Shown here piece by piece: positions 20,989 through 30,366 of a stretch of 55,537 bases of DNA (within the stretch, counting starts at the first letter, position 1; every line of letters starts with the position of its first letter). Below the pieces are notes generated by a model, which was given only the letters and a program-made list of their open reading frames with translations, had not been told where the DNA came from and searched no databases. The stretch is from positions 1-55,537 of the forward strand of contig JABCPU010000425.1 of the NCBI GenBank assembly GCA_016800925.1, given 5' to 3'. The position numbers were made by a program, and so were the translations under genes. Origin of the DNA: Suillus spraguei. Taxonomy: Eukaryota; Basidiomycota; Agaricomycetes; Boletales; Suillaceae.

Positions 20989-23900
20989 TACCTTTCTATT
21001 ATTCACTACTATTATTCAACTGACAATTTGTGTTTTGTAGAGTCACTCGTTTTCTGTCGATAGTACCCAGCATCCCGTGGCCTACTACTACTACACCCAC
21101 ATATGGCCATCGTTATCCTTCACCACCAAAGCCTGCTTTCCCTCCGCCCAATTCTTCCTACATCACACCACCCACATCGCCAGACACGCCGTCACCAAGT
21201 TATTCAACATTGACGTCTCCAGCATCAACGGCATCTCCTCCAACGCCCCAGGTGTAGAGGTGCCGCATAGTAAATTGAATCTCTCGCGCTTGTTCCTGCT
21301 TGACGTCTATATTTCGCTACTTACTAGTACTTGCATGCTCTTTCCCTCGCTTAATTTACAAAATGCCAGTGTTTTTGTGGTTATTTTTATATTAAAAGTG
21401 TGAAATAAGTGAAATAAGCATACAATAAGTGAAATAAGAATCACCAATTTGCGCTACACAACGGAAAAATAAGTGCTACTGTTAAAAATAATTGCCCAAA
21501 AAGCCAGAAAAGACTGGAAAAAGTCACAGTCAAGAGGAAGGACCTGCTTTTTCGACTTAAAATTGCCTTGTGGCAAGTTTACAGCAAGTGGGTGTCACCA
21601 TTCTTGCGAGGGACTTATCCGCTCCTTTTTGGGAAATTTGCCGGCGGCAAGTCACAAAAAAGGAAGTTAAGCAATGTGTGAATTTACTGATGTAGTTGTA
21701 GTGCCGTGAACGTGTCAGTCCCGAGTGCATTGCGTCGGATAGTCGAAGTGATTCCTCCACTTGAGAACGCTTGTTCGGAAGGAACGGAGCTGCCTTGAAT
21801 GGGTAGATAGTCTCGCGCAATGCGCGTGAGTGTAGGGTATTGCAGCGAGTGAAGCTATTAAGTAGATTTAGTAGCGAAAAAACAAATAAAAAAAAAGACT
21901 TACCCCCCACCAGGCCACAATGTCATCAGTCTCCTCTAGTGGCGAAGACAAGTACATGTTGAGCTCTTGACGAGGATTGTGAGTAAGGTGGTCTGATGTC
22001 TTGCGCATCCTAATAGCCTCGCGCATCCAATCATCGCCATAGTGCTTGCATACACTGGCAGCTCTCGTCGGCGGAGCGGATTGCTCGTTGGTAGTAGGCG
22101 TTCGACTCGGTGGTGTATAATATTCATCGAACTACAAAAAAAATAAGATTAGAGCGGGAAAACAACATAGACGAGTACTCACCACGGCCTCCAGACGAGC
22201 TCTGCCATCTGCAACATCTCCATAATCCCACCGGCCTTCAACGTATGCGAGCTTATAGTTTGGATCCAGAACTTAAATTATATTAGATAAGAACGAGTTT
22301 GAAAAATTGATAGTACTCACCAAGACAAATAAAATAAACGTCCGATTGACTTGTTTTCTTGAAGTATTTGTCGACATTCTTGAGTCTGGCCTTAATCGCA
22401 TCAGCGATCGGAAGATATTGTGGGTCATCTGCCATGGATCTCCATTGATCAGCGAGGCACTCTAGCGTAGGGATCGTTTTCCATGCGGTCGGATGTTTTG
22501 CTGACGAGAACGATTGCTGAGCCGTGGCTGGTTCCTTGAGGACTCGGTGAATAAGCCTGAGGTGTCTCCAATCGCTTCGATCGAGCTTGAAGTTGTCGTA
22601 AGTCTTGTTGCGAAGAGTTGGCACTTCGTGGCTTTCGTCGGCAAGGTTGGTGAAACGGTTTACAGCCTATTTAATTAAAATCAGGCCACTTTTAAACATT
22701 GAAAGAAAGAAAAAACTCACTTGACGCAAGATCAACATGCGGTCCAGGCATTTATATAGCGACGCCCAGCGAGTCCGGATCCATTGCAAGAGCTCAAGCT
22801 CAGGTACGTTTTCCTCTTTGCAAGCCTTGCGGAAAAATGCTCGAGCTTGAGGGGACTTTCGGATCTGAGGATCTCGATCAGCAAAAGAATAGTCTAAAAA
22901 ATATAGCACGTACCTGCTCAATGAGGGCAAGAGCTTTGCCAAGTGAATCACCGGTATCGAATAAGGTGTCGTCGTCGTCGTCGTTACTGACATCCATGGA
23001 AGAAAGCTGTTTATTTAAGGTGTCAAGGTCAGCGTCGTTGCCATTATCAAGCGCTTGTCGAATTTTCTTCATGAGAGCAGCTTGAGGTGTGGGGGCGACG
23101 GCATCAACGAAGTGGCGTGCTGCGAGATTAAGTATATGTTCTTGGCACCTGATGCGGCGCGCATCAGGTGCCCACCGCGTACCCTCAGGATCGATTTCTT
23201 GTCCAACTGCTTTCATGGCGGTATCATTGTTGGTGGCATTGTCAGAGGTCATCCATCCAACCTACAACACACTGATTAGATTCAGCGCAGCAAAGTAGTA
23301 AACTAAACTTTACCTTATTTCGTAGTTCATATTTGTCAATGGTATCAACAATCAAGCGAGCCGTATTCTGACCACTATGATTGCCCTGGATGTGCGCAAA
23401 ACTGAGTTGCTCACGGCATAACTCCCATTGCTGGGGTTTATCATCCGGGCTCCAGATATAGTGGCCTGTGATGGAGAAGAAGGGGTCGCTGATGATTGAC
23501 GTCCATGAATCGAAGGTCATCGAGACTTGACTGTCTACCTTTGCGAGACGCTCACGAATGACGTTGACCACCTGCACTGCGCGGGCCTTAACAGTCTCCG
23601 TAAGTTTCGTGCGGTGTGGCACGTCACTTTCAGCAAGGGCGGGGCGGACATAACGAAGCAAGTTGCGGAAGGCTGGTTTGTCGACAAGTTGCAATGCCTC
23701 ATCCTCAGTCACAATCAACTCCATAATATACTCCAGAAGCCCTGCCTTGGTGAACATGGGCGCTTTCGGGGCAAGGCTGCCATCGAGGGTGGATTGCCTT
23801 GAACTATCTATGAATCAGTACAACACACTACAATACGGCAAATGTAACTCACAGGGATTGAACCTCACCAGTTGGAACTGCTCGAGGGTGCATGGTGATG

Positions 23901-25006
23901 TTTGCGGCTTCGCAGCGTGACTTGTAAAGTTGAAAATGGGCTTTATTACTGATAGATATATAATATTAGTGATCATTCAATGGAAAGAAGACGTGAACAT
24001 ACCGACAAATGTGCGTGCGTAGTGTAGAGATACCTCCACGAAACGTGTACTTGCTTTCAAGTTCACCGGCATCCTTGCAAGGTCTGCAGACCCAATGTTT
24101 GTCGTCACGAGTGAAGATTGTTCGAATATCAGCGCTGCGCTCACTCTTTGATAAAGCGGCTTGGATGGTGGTGTCTTGAAGATCCTCGGGTTCGTCCTCA
24201 GGTTCATCCTCAGGTGCTGGTACGTCCTCAGGTGCTGGTACACCTTCGTCCTCGGCCTCATCCGATTGACCAGCACCGTGGTCAGTATCAATATCCGTGT
24301 TGTTGTCAGATAATGGAGCGGAGAGCTGTAACACAACCTTCTTCCTAACTAGTTGCTCAGTTGCACTGGATAATGCACGCTTGCGGCTTGTTGAAGAACA
24401 AGCGTTGTCGGAATCACGAAGGCGCGCAGAAGGTTTAGAGGCACGAATGGAGCGTCGAGCGCCGGCAATAAGTGGCACTGGTTTGCGTCCAGTCTGCAGT
24501 AGCACAGAGAAGGCGTCTGTGGGTGGCTGGGCAGAGGAGGATGGAGCGGAAATGGGGACGGCATCATCAGGATCGTTGTAAAAAACGATGTCTTTGGCGT
24601 CCTTTAGAGACCCGTCTGGGTTGAGGGCACACTGTGCTTCAGGTTCAGACATTGTACCAGTAGTCAAAATATATCACTCACCTTGATCCCTTTATATGCG
24701 AATACCCAATCTCCTACTAACTCATAGTATGCATTGAATAATCCTAAGAAATATAATATGTCAATCAGTTTATTGCACTCATCAGGAAATTCACACATTC
24801 CTTAACATGCTTAATCAGCTTAACTCACTTATCTCAAAACTTGTTTGCTCTCTCTCACATCATTCACCTGGCATATCTTATATTTTTTGAGTGCGAAATA
24901 CAATAAAACATGTATATTAATATATCTCAACTTTTTTTTTCTGAATTCATTCACATTGAAATTTTGGACAAGTAGATTCAATTTCACCAAGGCAGTTAAG
25001 TGTAAA

Positions 25007-26627
25007 TACAGTGGCTCAAAAAACTGTCCGCATGTTTTGACATTTTTCACTATCTATGATATTGTGTGAGAATGAACAAATTCCTCAAGGACATACTGAT
25101 ACCACATTGTAGTATGGCTTCAGGGCTTTTATTTGAGCCCTACACCGTGAGAATCGGCGGAGATATGGTGGAGATATAAGGCTTATAAAATGATGACTCA
25201 TGTGGACAGTTTTTTGAGTGTATATTAAAACTATATAAATCATTATTTATGACACCATAAAAATCATGCCACTATTATATAAATTATAAAGTGGTGTCAT
25301 TATGTTATTTTATGACTATATCTAACTATATAAACCAGAATATCTCATGTATCATAGTCATAATCACCATGAAAGCCATCTCCTCTGCTCAAAGAGATAA
25401 TATCCTCTCTCTGTCTTATGCTGGCCTCTCTGCTCACCAAATTTCCTCTAGAACTGGAGTATGCAAGTCCACTGTGGCCAAGTTCATCAAAGAAAGCCAC
25501 CCAGACAAGGAAAACTCTTGTGGAGGACGTCCATCCAAGCTTACCTCTACTGACAAAAGGGCTATTATCCAACATATCACTACAGGAAAGGCTGATAATG
25601 CTGTCCAAGCCACCCATTATATCAATTCCACCATCACTACCCCTGTCTCTTCACAAACTGTGAGGAATGTTCTCAAGGCAGCTCATCTCAAGGCAGTAAC
25701 AAAGAAGAAAAAGCCTCTTCTCTCCATCAAACATAGGCAGAGAAGACTAGCCTTTGCCTTAGCTCATCAACACTGGACTGTAGAGGACTGGAAGCGTGTT
25801 ATATGGTCAGATGAGACCAAAATCAATAGGATTGGGTCAGATGGGAAGGTGTATGTATGGAAAAAGAAGGGAGATGGCCTAACAGACAGAGAGGTTAATG
25901 GGACTGTCAAGTTTGGAGGAGGTTCTTTAATGGTATGGGGCTGTATGGGATGGAATGGTGTGGGAATGCTTGCTGAGGTTGAGGGGAAGATGAATGCTGA
26001 GCAGTATGTGGACATTTTAAATGACCACTTGCTGCCTAGCTTGGCAGAATCAGGGATTGATGAAGAAGATATCATTTTCCAACAGGATAATGATCCCAAG
26101 CACACATCCAGAAGAGCTAGGGAATGGTTTGAAGAACATAACATCAATGTTCTTGACTGGCCAGCACAGTCTCCTGATGTCAATGTCATTGAACATCTCT
26201 GGGGAACACTCAAGAAAAAGCTTCAAGCCTATGAAAACCCCCCTAAAGGAGTATGGGAGCTTTGGGAGAGAGTAGCAGTGGAATGGGGGAAGATCACAGC
26301 TGAGGATTGCCAGAAATTAATTGAGAGTATGCCTAGAAGGATAGAGGCAGTAATTAAAGCCAAGGGAGGTCATACAAAATACTAGAATACCTGGTTATTA
26401 CTGTAAAATACTTGAGTCAAAAAACTGTCTGCATGAGTCACCATTTTGTGAGCCTTGTATCTCCACCATATCTCCACCGATTCCCACGGTGTAGGGCTCA
26501 AATGAAAGCCCTGAAGCCATACTACAATGTGGTATAAGCATGTTTTTGAGGCATTTGTTTGTTCTCACACAATATTATAGATAGTGAAAAATGCCAAAAC
26601 ATGCGGACAGTTTTTTGAGCCACTGTA
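25007..26627 (+). mobile_element. Tc1/mariner transposon with long terminal inverted repeats, apparently intact
   Basis: The element is 25009-26625 (1617 bp), flanked by TA at 25007-25008 and 26626-26627. The ends are CAGTGGCTCAAAAAACTGTC and its inverted copy. The inverted repeats extend over about 210 bp (25009-25222 and 26408-26625), broken by small indels; they include the shared block GTAGGGCTCAAATGAAAGCC and its complement-like partner. The inner end of each repeat again carries a GGACAGTTTTTTGAGT-type motif in inverted orientation to the outer one. One full-length transposase frame lies between them. It is the youngest insertion in the nest, since nothing interrupts it. Confidence 0.93.
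25369..26385 (+). CDS. Tc1/mariner transposase (DD34E)
   Basis: A single uninterrupted frame of 338 residues. ATG 25369 (MKAISSAQRDNILSLSYAGL) is preferred over the in-frame upstream start at 25291 because it begins directly with the paired helix-turn-helix region (HQISSRTGVCKSTVAKFI). A GGRPSK-type linker follows, then VKFGGGSLMVWGCM. The catalytic triad is WSDETK (D), FQQDNDPKHTSR (D) and SPDVNVIEHLWG (E), with 34 residues between the second D and the E, as in Tc1-type enzymes. The C-terminus ENPPKGVWELWERV ... LIESMPRRIEAVIKAKGG is typical. No stop or frameshift is present, so the enzyme could still be active. Confidence 0.95.
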   Translation: MKAISSAQRDNILSLSYAGLSAHQISSRTGVCKSTVAKFIKESHPDKENSCGGRPSKLTSTDKRAIIQHITTGKADNAVQATHYINSTITTPVSSQTVRNVLKAAHLKAVTKKKKPLLSIKHRQRRLAFALAHQHWTVEDWKRVIWSDETKINRIGSDGKVYVWKKKGDGLTDREVNGTVKFGGGSLMVWGCMGWNGVGMLAEVEGKMNAEQYVDILNDHLLPSLAESGIDEEDIIFQQDNDPKHTSRRAREWFEEHNINVLDWPAQSPDVNVIEHLWGTLKKKLQAYENPPKGVWELWERVAVEWGKITAEDCQKLIESMPRRIEAVIKAKGGHTKY

Positions 26628-27080
26628 AGTCCGCATAAGGGCACGTCAAGGAATGTGTGAATTTCCTGATGCTTGATTTGACGGAAAAGTCATACCTTGA
26701 GCTTGATTGAACAGGTAGGCGTTATCGGACAGCAGGGTGTGCGGGATGCGAACCTCCGGACAGGATAAGTCGAAAAAAGTCTTGAGAATGCCAAAGGTCA
26801 AAGTGACCATGGCGAATCTTGAGAACCGAGAAGTCAAAATGATGAGAAGCGTGTGATTGAGCCTTGAAGGCGTTGCAAAGAAGATTCGGTTCGGGGTTCG
26901 GAACGGTTCGGGAAGGTCCGAACCTATAGATGAACCACACAGGAGTTAGCGGACCACGAACCTCATTCCGGTTCGGTCCGTGCAAAATGCTGGACCATGG
27001 ACCGAACCAAGGACGAACCTGACCAATGGTCAGGTTCGAACCACGGTTCGGAACTGGACCACGGCAGCACTAGTTCCCAA

Positions 27081-27198
27081 GCATAGCACAACGCCTATCA
27101 AAGAAAAAATTTGAACGGAACATTCGAGTTCATGCCACAGGTAACAGTGAGTATCAGCTACTCAATCTATGTCTGCAATTTCAATTTACAATTTACTG
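27081..27198. other. Flank of the hAT insertion
   Basis: A short stretch between the hAT target duplication and the 3' end of the acyltransferase-like gene. Nothing recognised. Confidence 0.4.
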
Positions 27199-28460
27199 CT
27201 AACTTGCATACAGATACTCTTCAAACATCCTCACCAGCCGCTTAATTGGTTGTATTGCAGATGTTGCACTGTCAAAAACGCTCGAACCCCAAAGCATCCC
27301 AGCTCTTGCCGACCCATCCACTATCATGTTCCCCCACAACATCAACCAGCACATCGTCCAGATCCATCCCATCCAGCCACCCGTCTTATTTCCCGCGACG
27401 GCACGCTCGATAACCATCCCAGCGCCCATCATTCCGAATGGCAGCAGCATGCGCCACATCTCCGAGGACCGGTCAATGGCGACTAGTACGAGGTAGTGAA
27501 AAGCCCCGGAGGCGAGGAACGCGCCATGATGCCCACAGTGCGCCCGAAGAGCAGAGAAAGTGGGTATCCACCGAGGACGATAAGTGACCGACGGAACCAC
27601 TGGTGCCAGCGGCGGCTCCAGAATTCTCTGGGAGAGGTGGCACGCCAAGGGGAATCGAATGAGGGGGGCCATTGGTCTGGATGTTGCCTGAATAATAGTA
27701 CACAAGGAACTGCGGTGAGTTCGTAACCGGCTCGGAGTGTTGAATAGATGCCGAATGCATATAGCGTTGCTATGATACTCGATCGTGAATAACGGAGGTG
27801 CGGGGGAAGTGAGTCATCGAAGATGGTACCACCATCAAGAGAACCAAATGTGTCTGGGGAGAATGATCGTACAGCAGAGTGAATTGCACCCCAAATAAAT
27901 GTGTGCTTTAGACCAGAGACAAGGACGAGCGTAGCAAAGGCCAATCATGAGGATGTAGGATGTGTCTCTGCTGGGACGTACAGTCCCAGCGACCAGTCCC
28001 AGCCACAACCTCCAATATTCCATGCCAAATCAAGTGCGGCCAGGAAATTTCTCTTTGGTACATCGGTTGACGATTGCGGAGCCACACGAATAAAAGGTTT
28101 CGTTTGCACCGTCTATTCAAGGGTGCGTACTGCAATACAAAACATGAATAGCTGAAGGACAAGTTCAACGCTGTAACAGTTAACGCGAGTACGACGGGAA
28201 TTCACTTGCAGGGAGTCGATATTCAACAAGTCAAGTTTTGATTGCTCCATGCATACATCTAGTGATGTCGCAGCGCAAAATGCGAGGACAGCCGTGATGG
28301 CCCACAACGCAATGCGGACTAGCTGCGTTCGGGGCAGCAAGACAAGAAATGCTGTGGCGAAGTAACACGCGACTGGTGGAAGGATACCAGAAACAAAGGT
28401 CTCAGTTGTGATTGGTACCCTAGCTGTGGGGAGACGCAGACTATCTGGCCAGGGTAACAT
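27199..28460 (-). pseudogene. Wax-synthase-like membrane acyltransferase, broken
   Basis: Starts MLPWPDSLRLPTARVPITTE at 28460, with several hydrophobic helices. An intron follows QSKLDL, then FCIAVRTLE, FLAALDLAWN, GCGWDWSLGLYVP, the wax-synthase hallmark PWRATSPREFWSRRWHQWFR, GGYPLSLLFGRT and FLASGAFHYLVLVA, and a C-terminus FEEYLYAS. The family transfers acyl groups to alcohols and often acylates terpenoids in basidiomycetes. Three lesions are seen: TAG directly after RTLE (a tryptophan is usual there), TGA after THPTSS near 27945, and one missing base near 27524 between VGIM and AFLASG. The missing base could be an assembly error, but the two stops are substitutions (TGG to TAG and probably CGA to TGA), so I favour a pseudogene. 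No nearby terpene gene explains it. Confidence 0.7.
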
Positions 28461-28535
28461 TAAGGCCCTTGATCAATGGAGTACTAGCTATGGATAATGA
28501 GGCGGACTGGAACGTACCTCGAAGATTCAAGCGTT

Positions 28536-28740
28536 TGTAATACTTGATGAGCTTCGCGGGCTTGCAAGCGCGATTTTGCAACAATGCTATGTTGTTGGGA
28601 TCATCTTTGTAGCTGTTAGAAACCTAAACCAACATGGATGACGGCTGCTTTTCTGGACCGCAGCAGGCATAACCCGCTTCGCCGCAGTCACCCACTCACT
28701 TGTTCCAGAGAGGCCAATTTGTTGGTGTGACTATGCAGTG
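28536..28740 (+). pseudogene. Internal fragment of the JEN-type transporter
   Basis: This matches 10205-10385 of the intact transporter, starting GAGCTTCGCGGGCTTGCAAG, then TATGTTGTTGGGA, and GGCTGCTTTTCTGGACCGCA and GCAGGCATAAC, ending near ACTTGTTCCAGAGAGGCC. It then jumps to CTATGCAGTGTAC, matching about 10491. TAG and TGA codons, and small deletions (for example loss of the LTLVAE codons), show that it is dead. No other exon of the gene lies nearby. Confidence 0.85.
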
Positions 28741-29579
28741 TACTATACTTTCAGAAGTATAAAATGATAAATGATGGGATCCGACTAGCCAACCACAACG
28801 ACAGTGAGTGGCTTATGTCAGCGGATATAGGTCCGAATATGACAAAAGAGTAAGGCCTAGGGGCTCTACAGTTTGGTCTATTCGAGGAGTGCACTAGTGA
28901 TGCATGAACCCCAGGTTGAAATAGTGTCGCGATACCAAGATAACATCTTTTGCATGGTTTCGTTTCGGCCCTGACCGGCCTGACCAGAGGTGCAATGTAA
29001 TATGAGAGCGACGAAAAATCGAGATTTACATAAAAGCGGACACATATATAGTCCGCTGGGTTTAAGGCAACTTCGTTCGTTCCCTGAAAGACACAGGCTT
29101 TGAGTCTTCGCCTAAATATTGCTTTACCGCTAATGAGCAATTTAGTATCTGCTGAAGCCGCTGTTTGATACTGGTTAAAGCAACTTCTTTTATATATGCT
29201 TGGGCCTCGCACAATTTATGGAGTTCACAACTCCTCGATACGCTGAGGAGCCCGACTGTTATCGTTGACTAGCAGTATGGATGCGGCAAACAATAAATGA
29301 AATCTTGTCACATCGCATTATTCAAATTCCTTTTTTGCTTGATGGGTGTGTTTGCGTATATGATTCCTACTGTCTCGTTTCTTCATCCTTCGGTTGTTGT
29401 CTTCACACATTGAGGTATGGTTCCAGTCTCTCGTCGTCCCGCTATGTCTTACTATAATTCCTCTAGCCTGTTTGCATCTCAGGTATTAATATTATACAGT
29501 CGTTGTCTTTACACGCTGAGCATGTTTTTGCGTCTTAGCTTCCAAACACTGTATACAAGTCCTACAGATCTCGCCGTGC
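28741..29579. other. No gene recognised
   Basis: A minus-strand frame of 153 codons (28751-29212) has no recognisable motif and unusual composition. No mobile element ends found. Confidence 0.4.
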
Positions 29580-30366
29580 ATGATGGATCCAGGCGCAGAT
29601 ATAATATTGTCTCCCAGTCCCACCCCCACATTATCTGTTGACGGTAATCCCTCAACTGGTCCCTGCTGTGGCCCCGCGTACCAAACGGACTTCGTGCAAA
29701 TACTCCGTCGTGCTGTTGAACCACCAACAAACGAAATCATCATGATCATAGAGATCAAACGACCGCTCACATATGGGACCTTCTTCGAAGTAGCAGCCGA
29801 CCAAGTGATGACGCAGGCCATGTTTGCATTTTCGGCTGACACAGACCTTGAATTTCTCGGCGCACTGCTGGCTTGTGGGCCATACTGGCTGTATCAAGAA
29901 GCCGACCGGCCGAACGATCAGGTACTTCACGCTTGGGAAGAGATTCAGGAGAGTGGGGATTCTGATTACGTGCCCAACTCCTCAAATCGAAACGCCCGAT
30001 CACGTCCGCCACCCCCTCTCGACTTCTTTGTCCCTCCCTGCATATACTCCCTTCTAACCAATTTCAGTCACTATGGCCAGTTCACCCTCGACGACGTGCC
30101 ACGGTGCAAACAAGTCTTTGAACAGATAGCGACACACGTAAAAGCCCGTAATAGCAAGCTATGGGGATTCCAGGGTAATCATGCCAGTGGGACATGCCCA
30201 GATTGTACCGCAGCTGTTTGTTTTTTGTCATTTGTCGTTTATATGCGCACTGATCTGAATCATTCCTGCAGGGAGCATCGCCCTAGCGCGCCTGCGTCAC
30301 AGTCATGGTCACTGTATGTAGTTCGCAGCCACACAATCACTCTACTATACTGTCACCTTACACTAT
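29580..30366 (+). CDS. Hypothetical protein with a (D/E)xK-like IIEIKRP motif, 3' end unclear
   Basis: From ATG 29580 or 29583 the frame reads MDPGADIILSPSPTPTLSVD, then EIIMIIEIKRPLTYGTFFEV, a block with regular hydrophobic pattern (DQVMTQAMFAFSADTDLEFL) and GALLACGPYWLYQEADRP. The hydrophobic strand ending in E-I-K is like the core of PD-(D/E)xK nuclease-fold proteins, of which mushrooms have many unnamed members. This is a resemblance only. An intron may lie near 30000-30067 (acceptor AATTTCAG), leading into QVFEQIATHVKARNSKLWGF. The open frame runs on to 30431, but its last codons lie inside the solo LTR at 30367, so the original 3' end is uncertain or lost. Confidence 0.4.

Larger units (their letters stand above)
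14553..21694. mobile_element. Plavaka-like (CACTA-related) DNA transposon inserted in the hAT transposase gene
   Basis: The element spans 14555-21692 (7138 bp) and is flanked by TA at 14553-14554 and 21693-21694. The left end is CATCAGTAAATTCACACATT and the right end is its inverted copy (ending AATTTACTGATG). The inverted repeat continues through GCTTA before diverging. Subterminal regions carry repeated ACTTATTT / AAATAAGT motifs (14604-14640 and 21400-21475), likely transposase sites. Inside are the N-terminal piece of a transposase with a C2H2 finger (minus strand), a partner gene (plus strand) and pieces of three host genes. I assign the Plavaka group from the transposase N-terminus and the partner protein. 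The 2-bp target duplication and TIR start are directly visible. Most of the transposase is missing, so this copy should be non-autonomous. Confidence 0.85.
14475..24652 (-). pseudogene. hAT transposase, complete but split near its 3' end by a 7.1-kb insertion
   Basis: The start is MSEPEAQ at 24652. An acidic N-terminal region is followed by a BED-like zinc finger (WVCRPCKDAGELESKYTF ... ISTLRTHICR). Further exons carry the hAT catalytic and signature regions: MTFDSWTSIISDPFFSITGH (first D), [16 protein letters not shown] (second D), [52 protein letters not shown] (dimerisation) and GSSVPSERAFSSGG (third acid, E). After FTALQL the frame runs into the insertion. The missing end, LKGAYRNGHLSAEVEAEGH and a stop at 14475-14477, lies on its far side at 14475-14552. 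Joining across the TA duplication gives continuous coding, so the gene was probably functional when hit. The exon borders look normal. About eight introns are present. Confidence 0.88.
24778..26673. mobile_element. Short non-autonomous element (about 273 bp) with Plavaka-like ends, split by Tc1/mariner
   Basis: The ends are CATCAGGAAATTCACACATT at 24780 and its inverted copy ending at 26671 (AATTTCCTGATG). They match the ends of the 7.1-kb element except for G for T at position 7 and a C in the following CCTT. Both flanks are CT (24778-24779 and 26672-26673), a 2-bp target duplication. Removing the Tc1/mariner element and its TA duplication leaves about 273 bp with no gene, the size of a MITE. 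It lies upstream of the hAT transposase start codon within the hAT element. Confidence 0.8.
14244..27080 (-). mobile_element. hAT-superfamily DNA transposon hosting three nested elements
   Basis: The element runs 14252-27072. Its ends are terminal inverted repeats: the left end starts TAGTGCTGCCGCGGTCC and the right end reads GGACCACGGCAGCACTA; about 24 bp match with two differences. It is flanked by a perfect 8-bp target duplication GTTCCCAA at 14244-14251 and 27073-27080, the length expected for hAT. Both subterminal regions (about 14260-14420 and 26880-27060) are rich in GGTTCGG-type repeats. The transposase gene lies on the minus strand (start 24652, stop 14475). Subtracting the 7138-bp insertion at 14555-21692, the 1892-bp one at 24780-26671 and their 2-bp target duplications leaves a hAT element of about 3.8 kb. 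Confidence 0.93.

Noticed and set aside
28751..29212. 153-codon minus-strand frame
   Set aside because: No recognisable motif, and cysteine- and arginine-rich patches typical of non-coding translation.
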